DNA from: Mesorhizobium sp. WSM4313 | GTDB taxonomy: Bacteria > Pseudomonadota > Alphaproteobacteria > Rhizobiales > Rhizobiaceae | Direction of reading: 5' to 3' | Assembly (NCBI RefSeq): GCF_002294725.1 | Contig: NZ_NSFT01000014.1 | Span: 64,501 to 128,500, forward strand | DNA length: 64,000 nucleotides | Shown: positions 16,304-24,381 of the stretch, one piece after another | Layout of the letters: each line of letters begins with the position of its first letter | Position numbering within the stretch: the stretch's first letter is position 1 | Made by a program: the position numbers and the translations under genes | The notes under the pieces: model-generated | Told to the model about the DNA's origin: nothing | The model's database searches: none | What the model saw: only the letters and a program-made list of their open reading frames with translations

Positions 16304-16331
16304 CCCTCTCCCCGTTCCGGCGGGGAGAGGG
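16304..16331. repeat. Perfect hairpin between Gfo/Idh and aldo/keto reductase genes
   Basis: CCCTCTCCCCG (16304-16314) and CGGGGAGAGGG (16321-16331) form an 11-bp perfect stem with the loop TTCCGG, flanked by further ACCCC/GGGGT pairing. No T-run follows, so it is more likely a dispersed GC-rich hairpin than a strong intrinsic terminator. It may still reduce read-through into the next gene. Confidence 0.6.
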
Positions 16332-16407
16332 TAAGGGTTAGGGGCAAGCATCGATTCAAATCAGGTTGGCGGTGGTCGCCACGCCGTTTCGATCCCAAGG
16401 ATTCCCT

Positions 16408-17454
16408 ATGCCCTATGTCGCCGCCGAAAATCGCTACGAGAAGATGATCTATAACCGCTGCGGACGGTCCGGCCTGAAGCTGCCGGCGATCTCGCTCGGG
16501 CTATGGCACAATTTCGGCAGCGACACGCCGCACAGGACCAAGCAGGCGATCGTGCGCAAGGCCTTCGATCTCGGCATCACGCATTTCGACCTCGCCAACA
16601 ATTACGGCCCGCCGCCCGGCTCGGCGGAAATCGCGTTCGGCGAGATACTGCGCACCGATTTCGCTGCCTATCGCGATGAGATGATCATCTCGACCAAGGC
16701 TGGCTACGAGATGTGGGCCGGTCCGTATGGCGAATGGGGCAGCCGCAAATACATGCTCGCCAGCCTCGACCAGAGCCTCAAGCGAATGGGGCTCGACTAT
16801 GTCGATATCTTCTATTCGCACCGTTTCGACCCCGAGACGCCGCTCGAAGAAACGATGGGCGCGCTCGACCACGCGGTGCGCTCGGGCAAGGCGCTCTATG
16901 CTGGCATCTCGTCCTACAATTCGCAGCGCACACGCGAGGCGGCCGACATTCTGCGCCAGCTCGGCACTCCTTGCCTCATCCACCAGCCGAGCTATTCGAT
17001 GCTCAACCGCTGGGTCGAGGAGGATGGGCTGCTCGACACGCTGGAGGGGCTCGGCATCGGCTCGATCGTGTTCTCGCCGCTGGCGCAGGGCATGCTGACC
17101 GACAAATATCTCGGCGGCATCCCCGAGGGCAGCCGCGCATCCCAGGGCAAGTCGTTGCGACCGGCCTTCATCAACGACAAGTCGATCGCTAACATCAAGG
17201 CGCTCAACGCCATTGCCGGCCGCCGCGGCCAGACCTTGGCGCAGATGGCGCTGGCCTGGGTGCTGCGCAAAGGCCGCGTGACCACGGCGCTGATAGGGGC
17301 TAGCCGGCCGGAACAGGTGGAGGATTGCGTCGGCGCGCTCAAGGCGCTCGAGTTCTCCGACGCCGAGCTCGCCGAGATCGACAGCCACGCCCGCGAGTCC
17401 GACATCAACCTCTGGGCGGCTTCGGCCGAACGCAAGGGGCCGCCGCGCAAGTAG
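16408..17454 (+). CDS. yghZ: Aldo/keto reductase, YghZ (L-glyceraldehyde 3-phosphate reductase) type
   Basis: This 348-residue NADPH-dependent reductase is very close in motif content to E. coli YghZ/Gpr. Shared blocks include SLGLWHNFG, FDLGITHFDLANNYGPPP, FAAYRDEMIISTKAGY, SRKYMLASLDQSLKRMGL and LIHQPSYSMLNRWV. The catalytic Tyr is in NNYGPPPG and Lys in STKAGY. YghZ reduces L-glyceraldehyde 3-phosphate and detoxifies reactive aldehydes. A hairpin and 112 bases separate it from the upstream dehydrogenase, so membership of the sugar operon is possible but not certain. Confidence 0.9.
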   Translation: MPYVAAENRYEKMIYNRCGRSGLKLPAISLGLWHNFGSDTPHRTKQAIVRKAFDLGITHFDLANNYGPPPGSAEIAFGEILRTDFAAYRDEMIISTKAGYEMWAGPYGEWGSRKYMLASLDQSLKRMGLDYVDIFYSHRFDPETPLEETMGALDHAVRSGKALYAGISSYNSQRTREAADILRQLGTPCLIHQPSYSMLNRWVEEDGLLDTLEGLGIGSIVFSPLAQGMLTDKYLGGIPEGSRASQGKSLRPAFINDKSIANIKALNAIAGRRGQTLAQMALAWVLRKGRVTTALIGASRPEQVEDCVGALKALEFSDAELAEIDSHARESDINLWAASAERKGPPRK

Positions 17455-17460
17455 CGATTA

Positions 17461-17562
17461 GAGCAATTCCAGGAAAAGTGTGAGCGGTTTTCCGCCCGGA
17501 ATTGCCTCAAAACAAGGAGATAGGGCATTTCGCCGTTTCCGTGAAACGGTGAAATGCTCTAA
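17461..17562. repeat. Dispersed 102-bp palindromic repeat, copy 2
   Basis: It begins GAGCAATTCCAGGAAAAG and ends GTGAAACGGTGAAATGCTCT; it is the same length and design as 2271-2372. It starts 7 bases after the yghZ-type stop codon. The GAGCA/TGCTC ends and internal GGAAAA...TTTTCC arms make a folded transcript likely. Confidence 0.75.
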
Positions 17563-17704
17563 CTGGCGAACCATCTCGTCGGGGCGCGTACCAGAAGGGA
17601 TGTGCTGCGGAAACAGTGGCAAAATCGCTTGTTCGTCGTTATCTCAGGGGAATTGAAGTCGTTCGCATGCGAGATATGCCGCGAGCGTCGATTGGGCGAA
17701 CAAG

Positions 17705-18109
17705 ATGACGGCAAGAGATGCGCTGACCAAGAACCAGCTCTGCGTGCTCGAGAAGCTCGAGGCGTCCAGCGGACCGCTCAGCGCCTATACTTTGCTCGAC
17801 CAGCTGCGCGAGCGCGGTTTCCGCGCGCCGCTGCAGGTCTACCGGGCGCTCGACACGCTGGTGAAGTCCGGCTTCGTGCACCGGCTCGAAAGCCTCAACT
17901 CCTTCGTCGCCTGCGCCGAGCCGCACGACCACAGCCATTCGATGACGGCCTTCGCCATCTGCGACAATTGCGGCCAGGTGACCGAGATGTCCGACCACGA
18001 TGTCGGCCACCGGCTGGACGAATGGATGCGCTCGACGGGATTTGCCGCCAAGAAGGCGGTGATCGAGTTTCGCGGTGTGTGCGCCAAGTGCAGGGCTGAG
18101 GCTGCGTAA
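17705..18109 (+). CDS. zur: Zinc uptake regulator, Fur family
   Basis: A 134-residue Fur-family protein. The winged helix (PLQVYRALDTLVKSGFVHRLES) and metal sites match Zur: CAEPHDHSH, the structural CDNCG pair, and a C-terminal CAKC pair. IEFRGVCAKC is like the E. coli Zur ending. Zur represses zinc import genes when zinc is sufficient. No zinc transporter genes are in the window, so its targets lie elsewhere. It converges with polA across a large inverted-repeat element. Confidence 0.85.
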   Translation: MTARDALTKNQLCVLEKLEASSGPLSAYTLLDQLRERGFRAPLQVYRALDTLVKSGFVHRLESLNSFVACAEPHDHSHSMTAFAICDNCGQVTEMSDHDVGHRLDEWMRSTGFAAKKAVIEFRGVCAKCRAEAA

Positions 18110-18117
18110 GCTTCACA

Positions 18118-18333
18118 TCGTCATACTAGGGCGGAGCAAGGAGCGAAGCGACGCGCGCAGACCCTAGTATCCATTCCGTGACATACACGCACCGCCACGG
18201 TGCAGAATCTGCATTGACAAGCGGCGTGCTCGCCAAGCTATCCACAACCGCCGCGCACTACGGCGCGCGTCGCGGCATGGATCCTCGGGTCTGCGCGCGT
18301 CGCTTCGCTCCTTGCTCCGCCCGTGGATGACGA
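18118..18333. repeat. 216-bp inverted-repeat element between zur and polA
   Basis: A perfect 36-bp inverted repeat joins 18129-18164 and 18287-18322 (arms start GGGCGGAGCAAGGAGCGAAG). Outer TCGTCAT/ATGACGA arms (18118-18124; 18327-18333) and imperfect inner pairing extend it to about 70 bp per arm. It fills the space between two convergent genes and holds no open gene. It may be a non-autonomous palindromic repeat and may act as a two-way transcript barrier. Confidence 0.8.
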
Positions 18334-18348
18334 ACGAACGTGAGACGC

Positions 18349-21312
18349 CTAATGCGCCTCGTCCCAATTGTCCGCGGCCCGCGCATCGACATGCAGCGGC
18401 ACCGACATCGAGACCGCCGGCATCGGCGCATTCTCCATCACCTTGCGCACCACGGGGATCGTCGCCTCCACCTCCGCTTCCACCGTTTCGAAGATCAGCT
18501 CGTCATGCACCTGCAACAGCATGCGGGCGGAGAGCTTCGCCTTCTCCAGCGCTTCTTCCATATGGACCATGGCGCGGCGGATGATGTCGGCGGCGGTGCC
18601 TTGGAGTCTGGCGTTGATTGAGGCGCGCTCGTTGAAGGCGCGCACCGACGGGTTGGAAGCCCTTATCTCCGGATAGTGGATGCGACGGCCGAAGATCGTT
18701 TCGACGAAACCGTTCTCCCGCGCATAGGCCTTGGTCTCCTCGATATAGTCCCGGATGCCCGGAAAACGCTCGAAATAGCGTTTGATGTAGGCGCCCGCCT
18801 CTTCGCGCGGGATCGACAGCTGGTTGGCGAGGCCGAAGGCCGAGATGCCGTAGATGATGCCGAAATTGATCGCCTTGGCGCGCCGGCGCACCTCCGAAGG
18901 CATGCCTTCGACCGGCACATTGAACATTTCCGACGCGGTGATGGCATGGATGTCGGCGCCGTCGGCGAAGGCCTGTTTGAGCTGCGGGATTTCGGCGACA
19001 TGGGCAAGCACGCGCAATTCGATCTGGCTGTAGTCGGCCGAGACCAGCTTGTGGCCTTTCTCCGCGATGAAGGCGGTCCTGATCTTGCGGCCTTCCGCCG
19101 TGCGCACCGGGATGTTCTGCAAATTGGGATCGGAGGATGACAGCCGCCCGGTGGTGGTCGCGGCCAGCGCATAGGAAGTGTGGACGCGGTTGGTGCCGGG
19201 GTTGATGAAACCGGGCAGCGCGTCGGTATAGGTCGACTTCAGCTTGGTAAGCTGGCGCCAGTCGACGATCTTGCGCGGCAGCTCGTGGCCCTCGGCGGCG
19301 AGATCCTCCAGCAACTGTGCCGAGGTCGACCATTGGCCGGTCTTGGTCTTCGAGCCGCCCGGCAGCCCCATCTTGCCGAACAATATGTCGCCGAGCTGTT
19401 TTGGCGAGCCGATGTTGATGCGCTCGCCGACGATCCCGTAAATCTCTTCCTCGACGCGGGCCGCGCCTTGAGCCAGCTCGCCGGAGAGCCGCGACAGGAT
19501 CTGGCGGTCGACCGAGATGCCGCGCTGTTCCATGCGGGCGAGCACGGGCACCAGCGGCCGCTCCAGACGCTCATAGACGGAAACGAGGCCCTTGGCGGCA
19601 AGCCTCGGCTTCAGCACCCGCCAGAGCTGCAGCGCCAGGTCGGCCTGCTCGGCAGCGTAGGCGGTCGCACGCTCTATATCGACCTGGTCGAAGCCGATGG
19701 CGCTCTTGCCCGAGCCGGCGAGCTCCTTCTTCGAGGCCGGCGCGTGGCCGAGCCACTTCTCCGACAGCGAGACGAGGTCGTGACCGCCGGATGTGCCCGC
19801 ATCGAGCACGTAGGAGATCAGCATCGTGTCGTCGAACGGACCGATCTCGATGCCGTGCCGGCTCATCACGACGATGTCGTATTTCATATCCTGGACGATC
19901 TTGAGGACCGATCGGTCCTCAAGCAGCGGCTTCAGCAGCGCCAGCGCCTTGCGGACCGGGATCTGGTTCTCCAGCATGCCGCCGCCGAGCAGGTCGCCAT
20001 TGCCGCTCTTGTGGGCGAGCGGCACATAGACGGCGCGGCCAGGCGCGAGCGCCATGGACAGGCCGATCAGGTCCGCCCGCATCGGGTCGGACGAGCTGGT
20101 CTCGGCGTCGAACGCAAGGACACCGGCCTCGCGGGCTTCGGCTATCCAGGCCTCGAGCGCGGCCGTGTCGCGGATGGGGACATAGGCCGAAGGGTCGATC
20201 TTGCGAGCGGCCGCCTGCTCCAGCCGCAGGGCAGAGAGGAGCGATGGGGTATCGCCTTGCGGCGGCGCGTCCTCGCCCCTGACCGGCGCCGCCGGCTTTG
20301 CGGCATCGTTCGGCGCGGCCGCCGGCCTTGGCACCGGCGGTGCGCCGGCGCCGACATCGGGGCCATGCGCGGTATCGGCGCGCTCGATGGAGACGGCGGT
20401 GGCCTGGACGTCGCCAATGTCGGTTGCGGTCGCTTCGGCGACACGTCGGGTCAGTGTGGTGAACTCCATCGTCTTTAGGAAGCCGATCAGCTTCGGGCCA
20501 TCCGGCGCATGCAGGACAAGATCGTCCAGCCCTTCCTTCAGCGGCACGTCGTTCTTCAACGTCACCAACTCGCGCGAGATGCGCGCCTTGTCGGCATTGG
20601 CGATGATGGTCTCGCGCCGTTTCTCCTGCTTGATCTCCGAAGCGCGCGCCAGCAGCCCGTCGAGGTCGCCGAACTGCTCCAGCAATTGCGCCGCGGTCTT
20701 CGGGCCGATGCCCGGCACGCCCGGAACATTGTCGACCGAGTCGCCGGTCAGCGCCTGCAGGTCGATCATCTTTTCGGGCGGCACGCCCCATTTCTCGATC
20801 ACCTCGGGAATGCCGATCTGGCGATCCTTCATCGGGTCGTACATGCCGACCGTCGGACCGACCAACTGCATCAGATCCTTGTCGGAGGAGATGATGGTGG
20901 TATCAGCGCCGGCTTCGCAAGCCAGCCGGCAATAAGTCGCGATGATATCGTCGGCTTCAAAACCCTCCGTCTCTATGCAAGGGACATTGAAGGCTGCGGT
21001 CGCCTGGCGGATCAGGCCGAATTGCGGGATCAGGTCTTCCGGCGGCGCAGAGCGGTTGGCCTTGTATTCGGGGTAGAGATCGCTGCGGAAGGTTTTCGAC
21101 GAATAGTCGAAGATGACGGCGAAATGCGTCGGCACCACGCCGACATCGGTGTTGCGGGCGTCCTGCATCAGCTTCCACACCATGTTGCAGAAGCCGAGCA
21201 CGGCGCTGGTCGGCAGGCCGTCGGATTTGCGGTTGAGCGGCGGCAGCGCGTGATAGGCGCGGAAAATGTAGCCGGAGCCGTCGACGAGGAAGAGGTGATC
21301 GCCTTTTTTCAT
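18349..21312 (-). CDS. polA: DNA polymerase I
   Basis: This 987-residue polymerase fills gaps and removes RNA primers. The 5'-3' exonuclease domain (about 1-290) opens FLVDGSGYIFRAYHALPP. A Pro/Ala-rich linker (about 300-370) leads to a 3'-5' exonuclease domain with an apparently intact DxE motif (AFDAETSSSD), so proofreading is plausible. The polymerase domain shows motif A (SADYSQIELRVLAH, near 760), motif B (RRRAKAINFGIIYG) and motif C (LLQVHDELIFE, near 935). The protein is longer than the 928-residue E. coli enzyme, mainly through the linker. It stands alone; a small RNA candidate lies just upstream on the other strand. Confidence 0.97.
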   Translation of the reverse strand: MKKGDHLFLVDGSGYIFRAYHALPPLNRKSDGLPTSAVLGFCNMVWKLMQDARNTDVGVVPTHFAVIFDYSSKTFRSDLYPEYKANRSAPPEDLIPQFGLIRQATAAFNVPCIETEGFEADDIIATYCRLACEAGADTTIISSDKDLMQLVGPTVGMYDPMKDRQIGIPEVIEKWGVPPEKMIDLQALTGDSVDNVPGVPGIGPKTAAQLLEQFGDLDGLLARASEIKQEKRRETIIANADKARISRELVTLKNDVPLKEGLDDLVLHAPDGPKLIGFLKTMEFTTLTRRVAEATATDIGDVQATAVSIERADTAHGPDVGAGAPPVPRPAAAPNDAAKPAAPVRGEDAPPQGDTPSLLSALRLEQAAARKIDPSAYVPIRDTAALEAWIAEAREAGVLAFDAETSSSDPMRADLIGLSMALAPGRAVYVPLAHKSGNGDLLGGGMLENQIPVRKALALLKPLLEDRSVLKIVQDMKYDIVVMSRHGIEIGPFDDTMLISYVLDAGTSGGHDLVSLSEKWLGHAPASKKELAGSGKSAIGFDQVDIERATAYAAEQADLALQLWRVLKPRLAAKGLVSVYERLERPLVPVLARMEQRGISVDRQILSRLSGELAQGAARVEEEIYGIVGERINIGSPKQLGDILFGKMGLPGGSKTKTGQWSTSAQLLEDLAAEGHELPRKIVDWRQLTKLKSTYTDALPGFINPGTNRVHTSYALAATTTGRLSSSDPNLQNIPVRTAEGRKIRTAFIAEKGHKLVSADYSQIELRVLAHVAEIPQLKQAFADGADIHAITASEMFNVPVEGMPSEVRRRAKAINFGIIYGISAFGLANQLSIPREEAGAYIKRYFERFPGIRDYIEETKAYARENGFVETIFGRRIHYPEIRASNPSVRAFNERASINARLQGTAADIIRRAMVHMEEALEKAKLSARMLLQVHDELIFETVEAEVEATIPVVRKVMENAPMPAVSMSVPLHVDARAADNWDEAH

Positions 21313-21489
21313 GCCGGCAGGGATAGCGCGGCCCGGCTTCGCGGTCCATGGCTAAGGCTGTGGAACCCACCGGTTCGGGCAACACCCCTGACACATCCTG
21401 TCCGGCTGGAAATTTGCCGCTCACGGGTATGTTACAAAAGTGTAATTTTCGTGCCCTTGAATCGCCATGTTCACAGACCCAAATACACG

Positions 21490-21640
21490 TCATCGGCAGT
21501 TTTTCGCCGAAGTCCGGAGTAAGGCCCGTCCCCCGCCTATCCCGGGCAAACTGCGGCAGCCTATCCCCCCTCTCCGGGCTGCCGCAACGTTTCGAGTAGA
21601 GACCGCCGTGGTTCCCCCTCCACCACGGCGGTTCTTTTTT
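21490..21640 (+). ncRNA. Candidate trans-acting small RNA beside polA
   Basis: In the 426-base gap between polA and the peptidase gene, the rightward strand folds into clear hairpins. TGCGGCAGCC (21552-21561) pairs with GGCTGCCGCA (21577-21586) around a C-rich loop, and a perfect intrinsic terminator follows at 21602-21640, also with a C-rich loop. C/U-rich loops can pair with ribosome binding sites. From memory, the rhizobial small RNA Smr7C (alpha-r7 family) also lies next to polA; I cannot align it here. No convincing promoter was found, so the 5' end is approximate. Confidence 0.55.
21602..21640 (+). terminator. Strong intrinsic terminator
   Basis: ACCGCCGTGGT (21602-21612) and ACCACGGCGGT (21622-21632) form a perfect 11-bp stem with the 9-base loop TCCCCCTCC, followed directly by TCTTTTTT. 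No protein gene ends upstream on this strand, which supports a separate RNA transcript. The next gene starts about 100 bases downstream. Confidence 0.85.
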
Positions 21641-21738
21641 GCCTTCAGGCAAGCCTTTGCCGCTTGGTCCAATGATCGCGGGCTTTTCGTTTTCGGCATG
21701 GCCCTTTAGGGTCTGCCCAAAATCGAAAGGCAAAAAGC

Positions 21739-23124
21739 ATGTCCAGAATTTCCCCCGTCCTCGACCGTCTCGACCAGAATCTCGACCAAAGCCTGGAGCG
21801 GCTGTTCGGCCTGCTCGGCATCAAGTCAATCTCCACCGATCCGGCCTTTGCCGCCGATTGCCGCGCGGGCGCCGAATGGCTGGTCGCCGAGCTCAAGCGG
21901 ATCGGCTTCGACGCCAGTGTGCGCGATACGCCCGGACATCCGATGGTGGTGGCGCATCATGAGGGACCGGCGGGCGCGCCGCATGTGCTGTTCTACGGCC
22001 ACTATGACGTCCAGCCGGTCGATCCGATCGAATTGTGGGAAACCGATCCGTTCGCGCCGTCGATCAAGGAGATCGAGCCCGGCCGCAAAGTGATCACCGG
22101 CCGCGGCTCGGCCGATGATAAGGGCCAGCTGATGACCTTCGTCGAGGCCTGCCGCGCGTGGAAGCAGGTGCATGGCAACCTGCCTTGCCGCGTCACTATC
22201 CTGTTCGAAGGCGAGGAGGAATCCGGCTCGCCGTCGCTGAAGCCGTTCCTGGAAGCCAACGCGGCCGAGCTGAAGGCGGATTTCGCGCTGGTCTGCGACA
22301 CCAGCATGTGGAACCGCGAGACGCCGTCGATCTGCGTGTCGCTGCGCGGCATGGTCGGCGAGGAGGTCACCGTCAAGGCGGCCAACCGCGACCTGCATTC
22401 GGGCCTCTATGGCGGCCCGGCCGCCAATCCGATCCGCATCCTGGCCAAGGTGCTGGCGGATATTCACGACAAGGACGGCCGCGTCACCATTGCGGGCTTC
22501 TATGACGGCGTCGAGGAGACGCCCTCGCAGGTGCTGAAATCCTGGGAGGGACTTGGCGAGACGGCCGAGACCTTCCTCGGACCGGTCGGCCTTTCCATTC
22601 CCGCCGGCGAGAAGGGCCGCTCGGTGCTCGAGCTCACCTGGGCGCGGCCGACCGCGGAATTCAACGGCATCATCGGCGGTTATACCGGCAAGGGTTTCAA
22701 GACGGTAATCGCGGCGCAAGCGTCGGCGAAAGTGTCGTTCCGGCTCGTTCACAAGCAGGATCCAAAGAAGATCCGCGCCGCCTTCCAGGCTTTCGTGCGC
22801 GAACGCATTCCCGGCGACTGCTCGGTCGAATTCCACCCGCATGGCGGCTCGCCGGCGATCCAGCTCTCCTACGACTCGCCGTTCCTGGCCAAGGCCAAGG
22901 ATGCGCTGTCCGACGAATGGGAGAAGCAGGCGGTCACCACCGGCGGCGGCGGCTCCATTCCCGTGGTCGGCGATTTCCAGACCTATCTCGGCATGGAATC
23001 ACTGCTGGTCGGCTTCGGCCTCGACGACGACCGCATTCATTCGCCGAACGAGAAATACGAGCTGACCTCGTTCCACAAGGGGCAGCGGTCCTGGGCGCGC
23101 ATTCTCGACGCGCTGACCCGCTGA
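21739..23124 (+). CDS. M20-family metallopeptidase (dipeptidase type)
   Basis: This 461-residue zinc peptidase carries the M20 metal motifs: YGHYDVQPVDP, ITGRGSADDKGQ and EGEEESGSPS. DLHSGLYGGPAANP belongs to the dimerisation domain and IHSPNEKYEL gives the C-terminal ligand His. The length and motifs fit the CNDP/DUG1-like dipeptidase branch rather than ArgE or DapE. It probably cleaves small peptides in the cytosol, since no signal peptide is present. It stands alone, preceded by the small RNA terminator. Confidence 0.88.
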   Translation: MSRISPVLDRLDQNLDQSLERLFGLLGIKSISTDPAFAADCRAGAEWLVAELKRIGFDASVRDTPGHPMVVAHHEGPAGAPHVLFYGHYDVQPVDPIELWETDPFAPSIKEIEPGRKVITGRGSADDKGQLMTFVEACRAWKQVHGNLPCRVTILFEGEEESGSPSLKPFLEANAAELKADFALVCDTSMWNRETPSICVSLRGMVGEEVTVKAANRDLHSGLYGGPAANPIRILAKVLADIHDKDGRVTIAGFYDGVEETPSQVLKSWEGLGETAETFLGPVGLSIPAGEKGRSVLELTWARPTAEFNGIIGGYTGKGFKTVIAAQASAKVSFRLVHKQDPKKIRAAFQAFVRERIPGDCSVEFHPHGGSPAIQLSYDSPFLAKAKDALSDEWEKQAVTTGGGGSIPVVGDFQTYLGMESLLVGFGLDDDRIHSPNEKYELTSFHKGQRSWARILDALTR

Positions 23125-23210
23125 GCGAAATCACGAAAACCTTGAAATTCAACTTTCTGTTGATTTTTCTTCGGATCGCGGCGAGGACGAATTAGCTAGC
23201 GCGAAGTGCC

Positions 23211-23238
23211 GCGGCGTTGCGAGGATGGGCAACGCCGC
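23211..23238 (+). promoter_or_regulatory. GC-rich hairpin in the leader of the RNase D-like gene
   Basis: GCGGCGTTGC (23211-23220) and GCAACGCCGC (23229-23238) form a perfect 10-bp stem with an 8-base loop. It ends 21 bases before the ATG, just ahead of the ribosome site, and has no T-run. It may protect or regulate the message. Confidence 0.5.
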
Positions 23239-23259
23239 AGGCGCGACCGGGAGAAGAGA

Positions 23260-23880
23260 ATGACCGATATCCGTTTCCACAAAAACGATCTGCCCGACCT
23301 GTCGCGCTACAATGTCGGGGCGGTGGCCATCGACACGGAAACGCTAGGGCTCAACCCGCATCGTGACCGGCTCTGCGTGGTGCAGATTTCGCCCGGCGAC
23401 GGCAGCGCCGATGTCATCCAGATCGCACCAGGCCAGAAGGAGGCGCCGAACCTCGCCAGCCTGCTGAGAAACAACACGATCACCAAGCTGTTTCACTACG
23501 GCCGCTTCGACATCGCCGTGCTCTACCATGCCTTCGGCGTGATGGCCGAGCCGGTGTTTTGCACCAAGATCGCCTCACGGCTCACCCGCACCTATACCGA
23601 CCGCCACGGGCTGAAGGATCTCTGCGGCGAACTGCTCGGCATCGGCCTGTCCAAGGTGCAGCAATCCTCCGACTGGGCGGCCGAAACGCTCTCGCCCGAA
23701 CAGCTCGAATATGCCGCCTCGGACGTGCTCTACCTGCACAGGTTGCGCGAGGTGCTGGGCGCGCGCCTGGCGCGCGAGAACCGCACCAAGGAGGCGGACG
23801 CCTGCTTCCGTTTCCTGCCGACGCGCGCCAAGCTCGACCTTATGGGCTGGGCTGAGGAAGATATTTTCGCGCATAGTTGA
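23260..23880 (+). CDS. RNase D-like 3'-5' exonuclease, single domain
   Basis: This 206-residue DEDD-family exonuclease starts at ATG 23260, with GGGAGAAG just upstream. Exo I is VAIDTETLGL, Exo II is HYGRFDIAVLYHA and Exo III is YAASDVLYL, with the DEDDy Tyr in that stretch. CTKIASRLTRTYTDRHGLKDLC is typical of the short alphaproteobacterial RNase D homologues. The HRDC domains of E. coli RNase D are absent, as usual for this short form. It probably trims tRNA or other structured RNA 3' ends. Confidence 0.88.
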   Translation: MTDIRFHKNDLPDLSRYNVGAVAIDTETLGLNPHRDRLCVVQISPGDGSADVIQIAPGQKEAPNLASLLRNNTITKLFHYGRFDIAVLYHAFGVMAEPVFCTKIASRLTRTYTDRHGLKDLCGELLGIGLSKVQQSSDWAAETLSPEQLEYAASDVLYLHRLREVLGARLARENRTKEADACFRFLPTRAKLDLMGWAEEDIFAHS

Positions 23881-23919
23881 GGGACGAAGGTCCGTCGACC
23901 CAGCCCGTGGAGAAGTGAA

Positions 23920-24126
23920 ATGGCAGAGCGCAAACCGATCGCGAGCGCGCCCAAGGACGGCTCCAAAGTCACGATCATGTGGAAGGACCGCGACGGTGTC
24001 GTCAATGAATCCGTCGGGCAATATCGCGACGGCGGCTGGTGGGTCTACACCGACAGCGACACGCAGAAGAAAGTCGAACCGACGAGCTGGCGGCCGGCAA
24101 CCGATGATGGGGACGACGGCCAGTAG
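23920..24126 (+). CDS. Small conserved hypothetical protein
   Basis: This 68-residue protein (MAERKPIASAPKDGSKV...) has a Trp-rich middle (GGWWVYTDSD, TSWRPATDD) and an acidic end, with no signal or membrane segment. The APKDGSKVTIMW opening resembles short rhizobial proteins that begin with a PIxxAPKDG motif. The ATG has GGAGAAG upstream at good spacing. It lies 39 bases after the RNase D-like gene on the same strand. I do not recognise a function. Confidence 0.6.
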   Translation: MAERKPIASAPKDGSKVTIMWKDRDGVVNESVGQYRDGGWWVYTDSDTQKKVEPTSWRPATDDGDDGQ

Positions 24127-24186
24127 GTGATCCTCACCTGACAATTTCAGGGCGGGCGCGAGGCTTGGCCGCAACAAGGGGGCGCA

Positions 24187-24333
24187 ATGAGACAGAACAC
24201 GCTCTATCTCATCATCGGGGCGCTGGTCGCGATTGTCATCGCGCTCGGCATCTATGTCTATCGCGAGCAGACCAGGCCGAAAGGCGTCGAGCTCAAGATC
24301 GACGACAAGGGCATTTCGATCCAGCAGAATTGA
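24187..24333 (+). CDS. Small single-pass membrane protein
   Basis: This 48-residue open frame starts at ATG 24187 behind AAGGGGG. It encodes one strong membrane segment (LYLIIGALVAIVIALGIYVY) followed by a charged tail (REQTRPKGVELKIDDKGISI). Its ribosome site and clear protein-like pattern argue for a real gene. Short proteins of this shape are common in Rhizobiales and usually unassigned. It lies between the preceding hypothetical gene and the acyltransferase on the same strand. Confidence 0.65.
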   Translation: MRQNTLYLIIGALVAIVIALGIYVYREQTRPKGVELKIDDKGISIQQN

Positions 24334-24381
24334 CCATGGTGGCCAGCCGGGAGACCGGCGCGGTGAGGGGCTAGACCGGCT

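Noticed and set aside
16304..16331. Hairpin considered as an intrinsic terminator
   Set aside because: No T-run follows on either strand; it is annotated as a repeat-like hairpin.
19180..20478. 432-codon rightward frame opposite polA
   Set aside because: Antisense to conserved polymerase and exonuclease motifs; no start signal and no family resemblance.
21348..21709. Small open frames over the small RNA region
   Set aside because: They cross the terminator stem and lack ribosome sites; structure explains the sequence better than coding.
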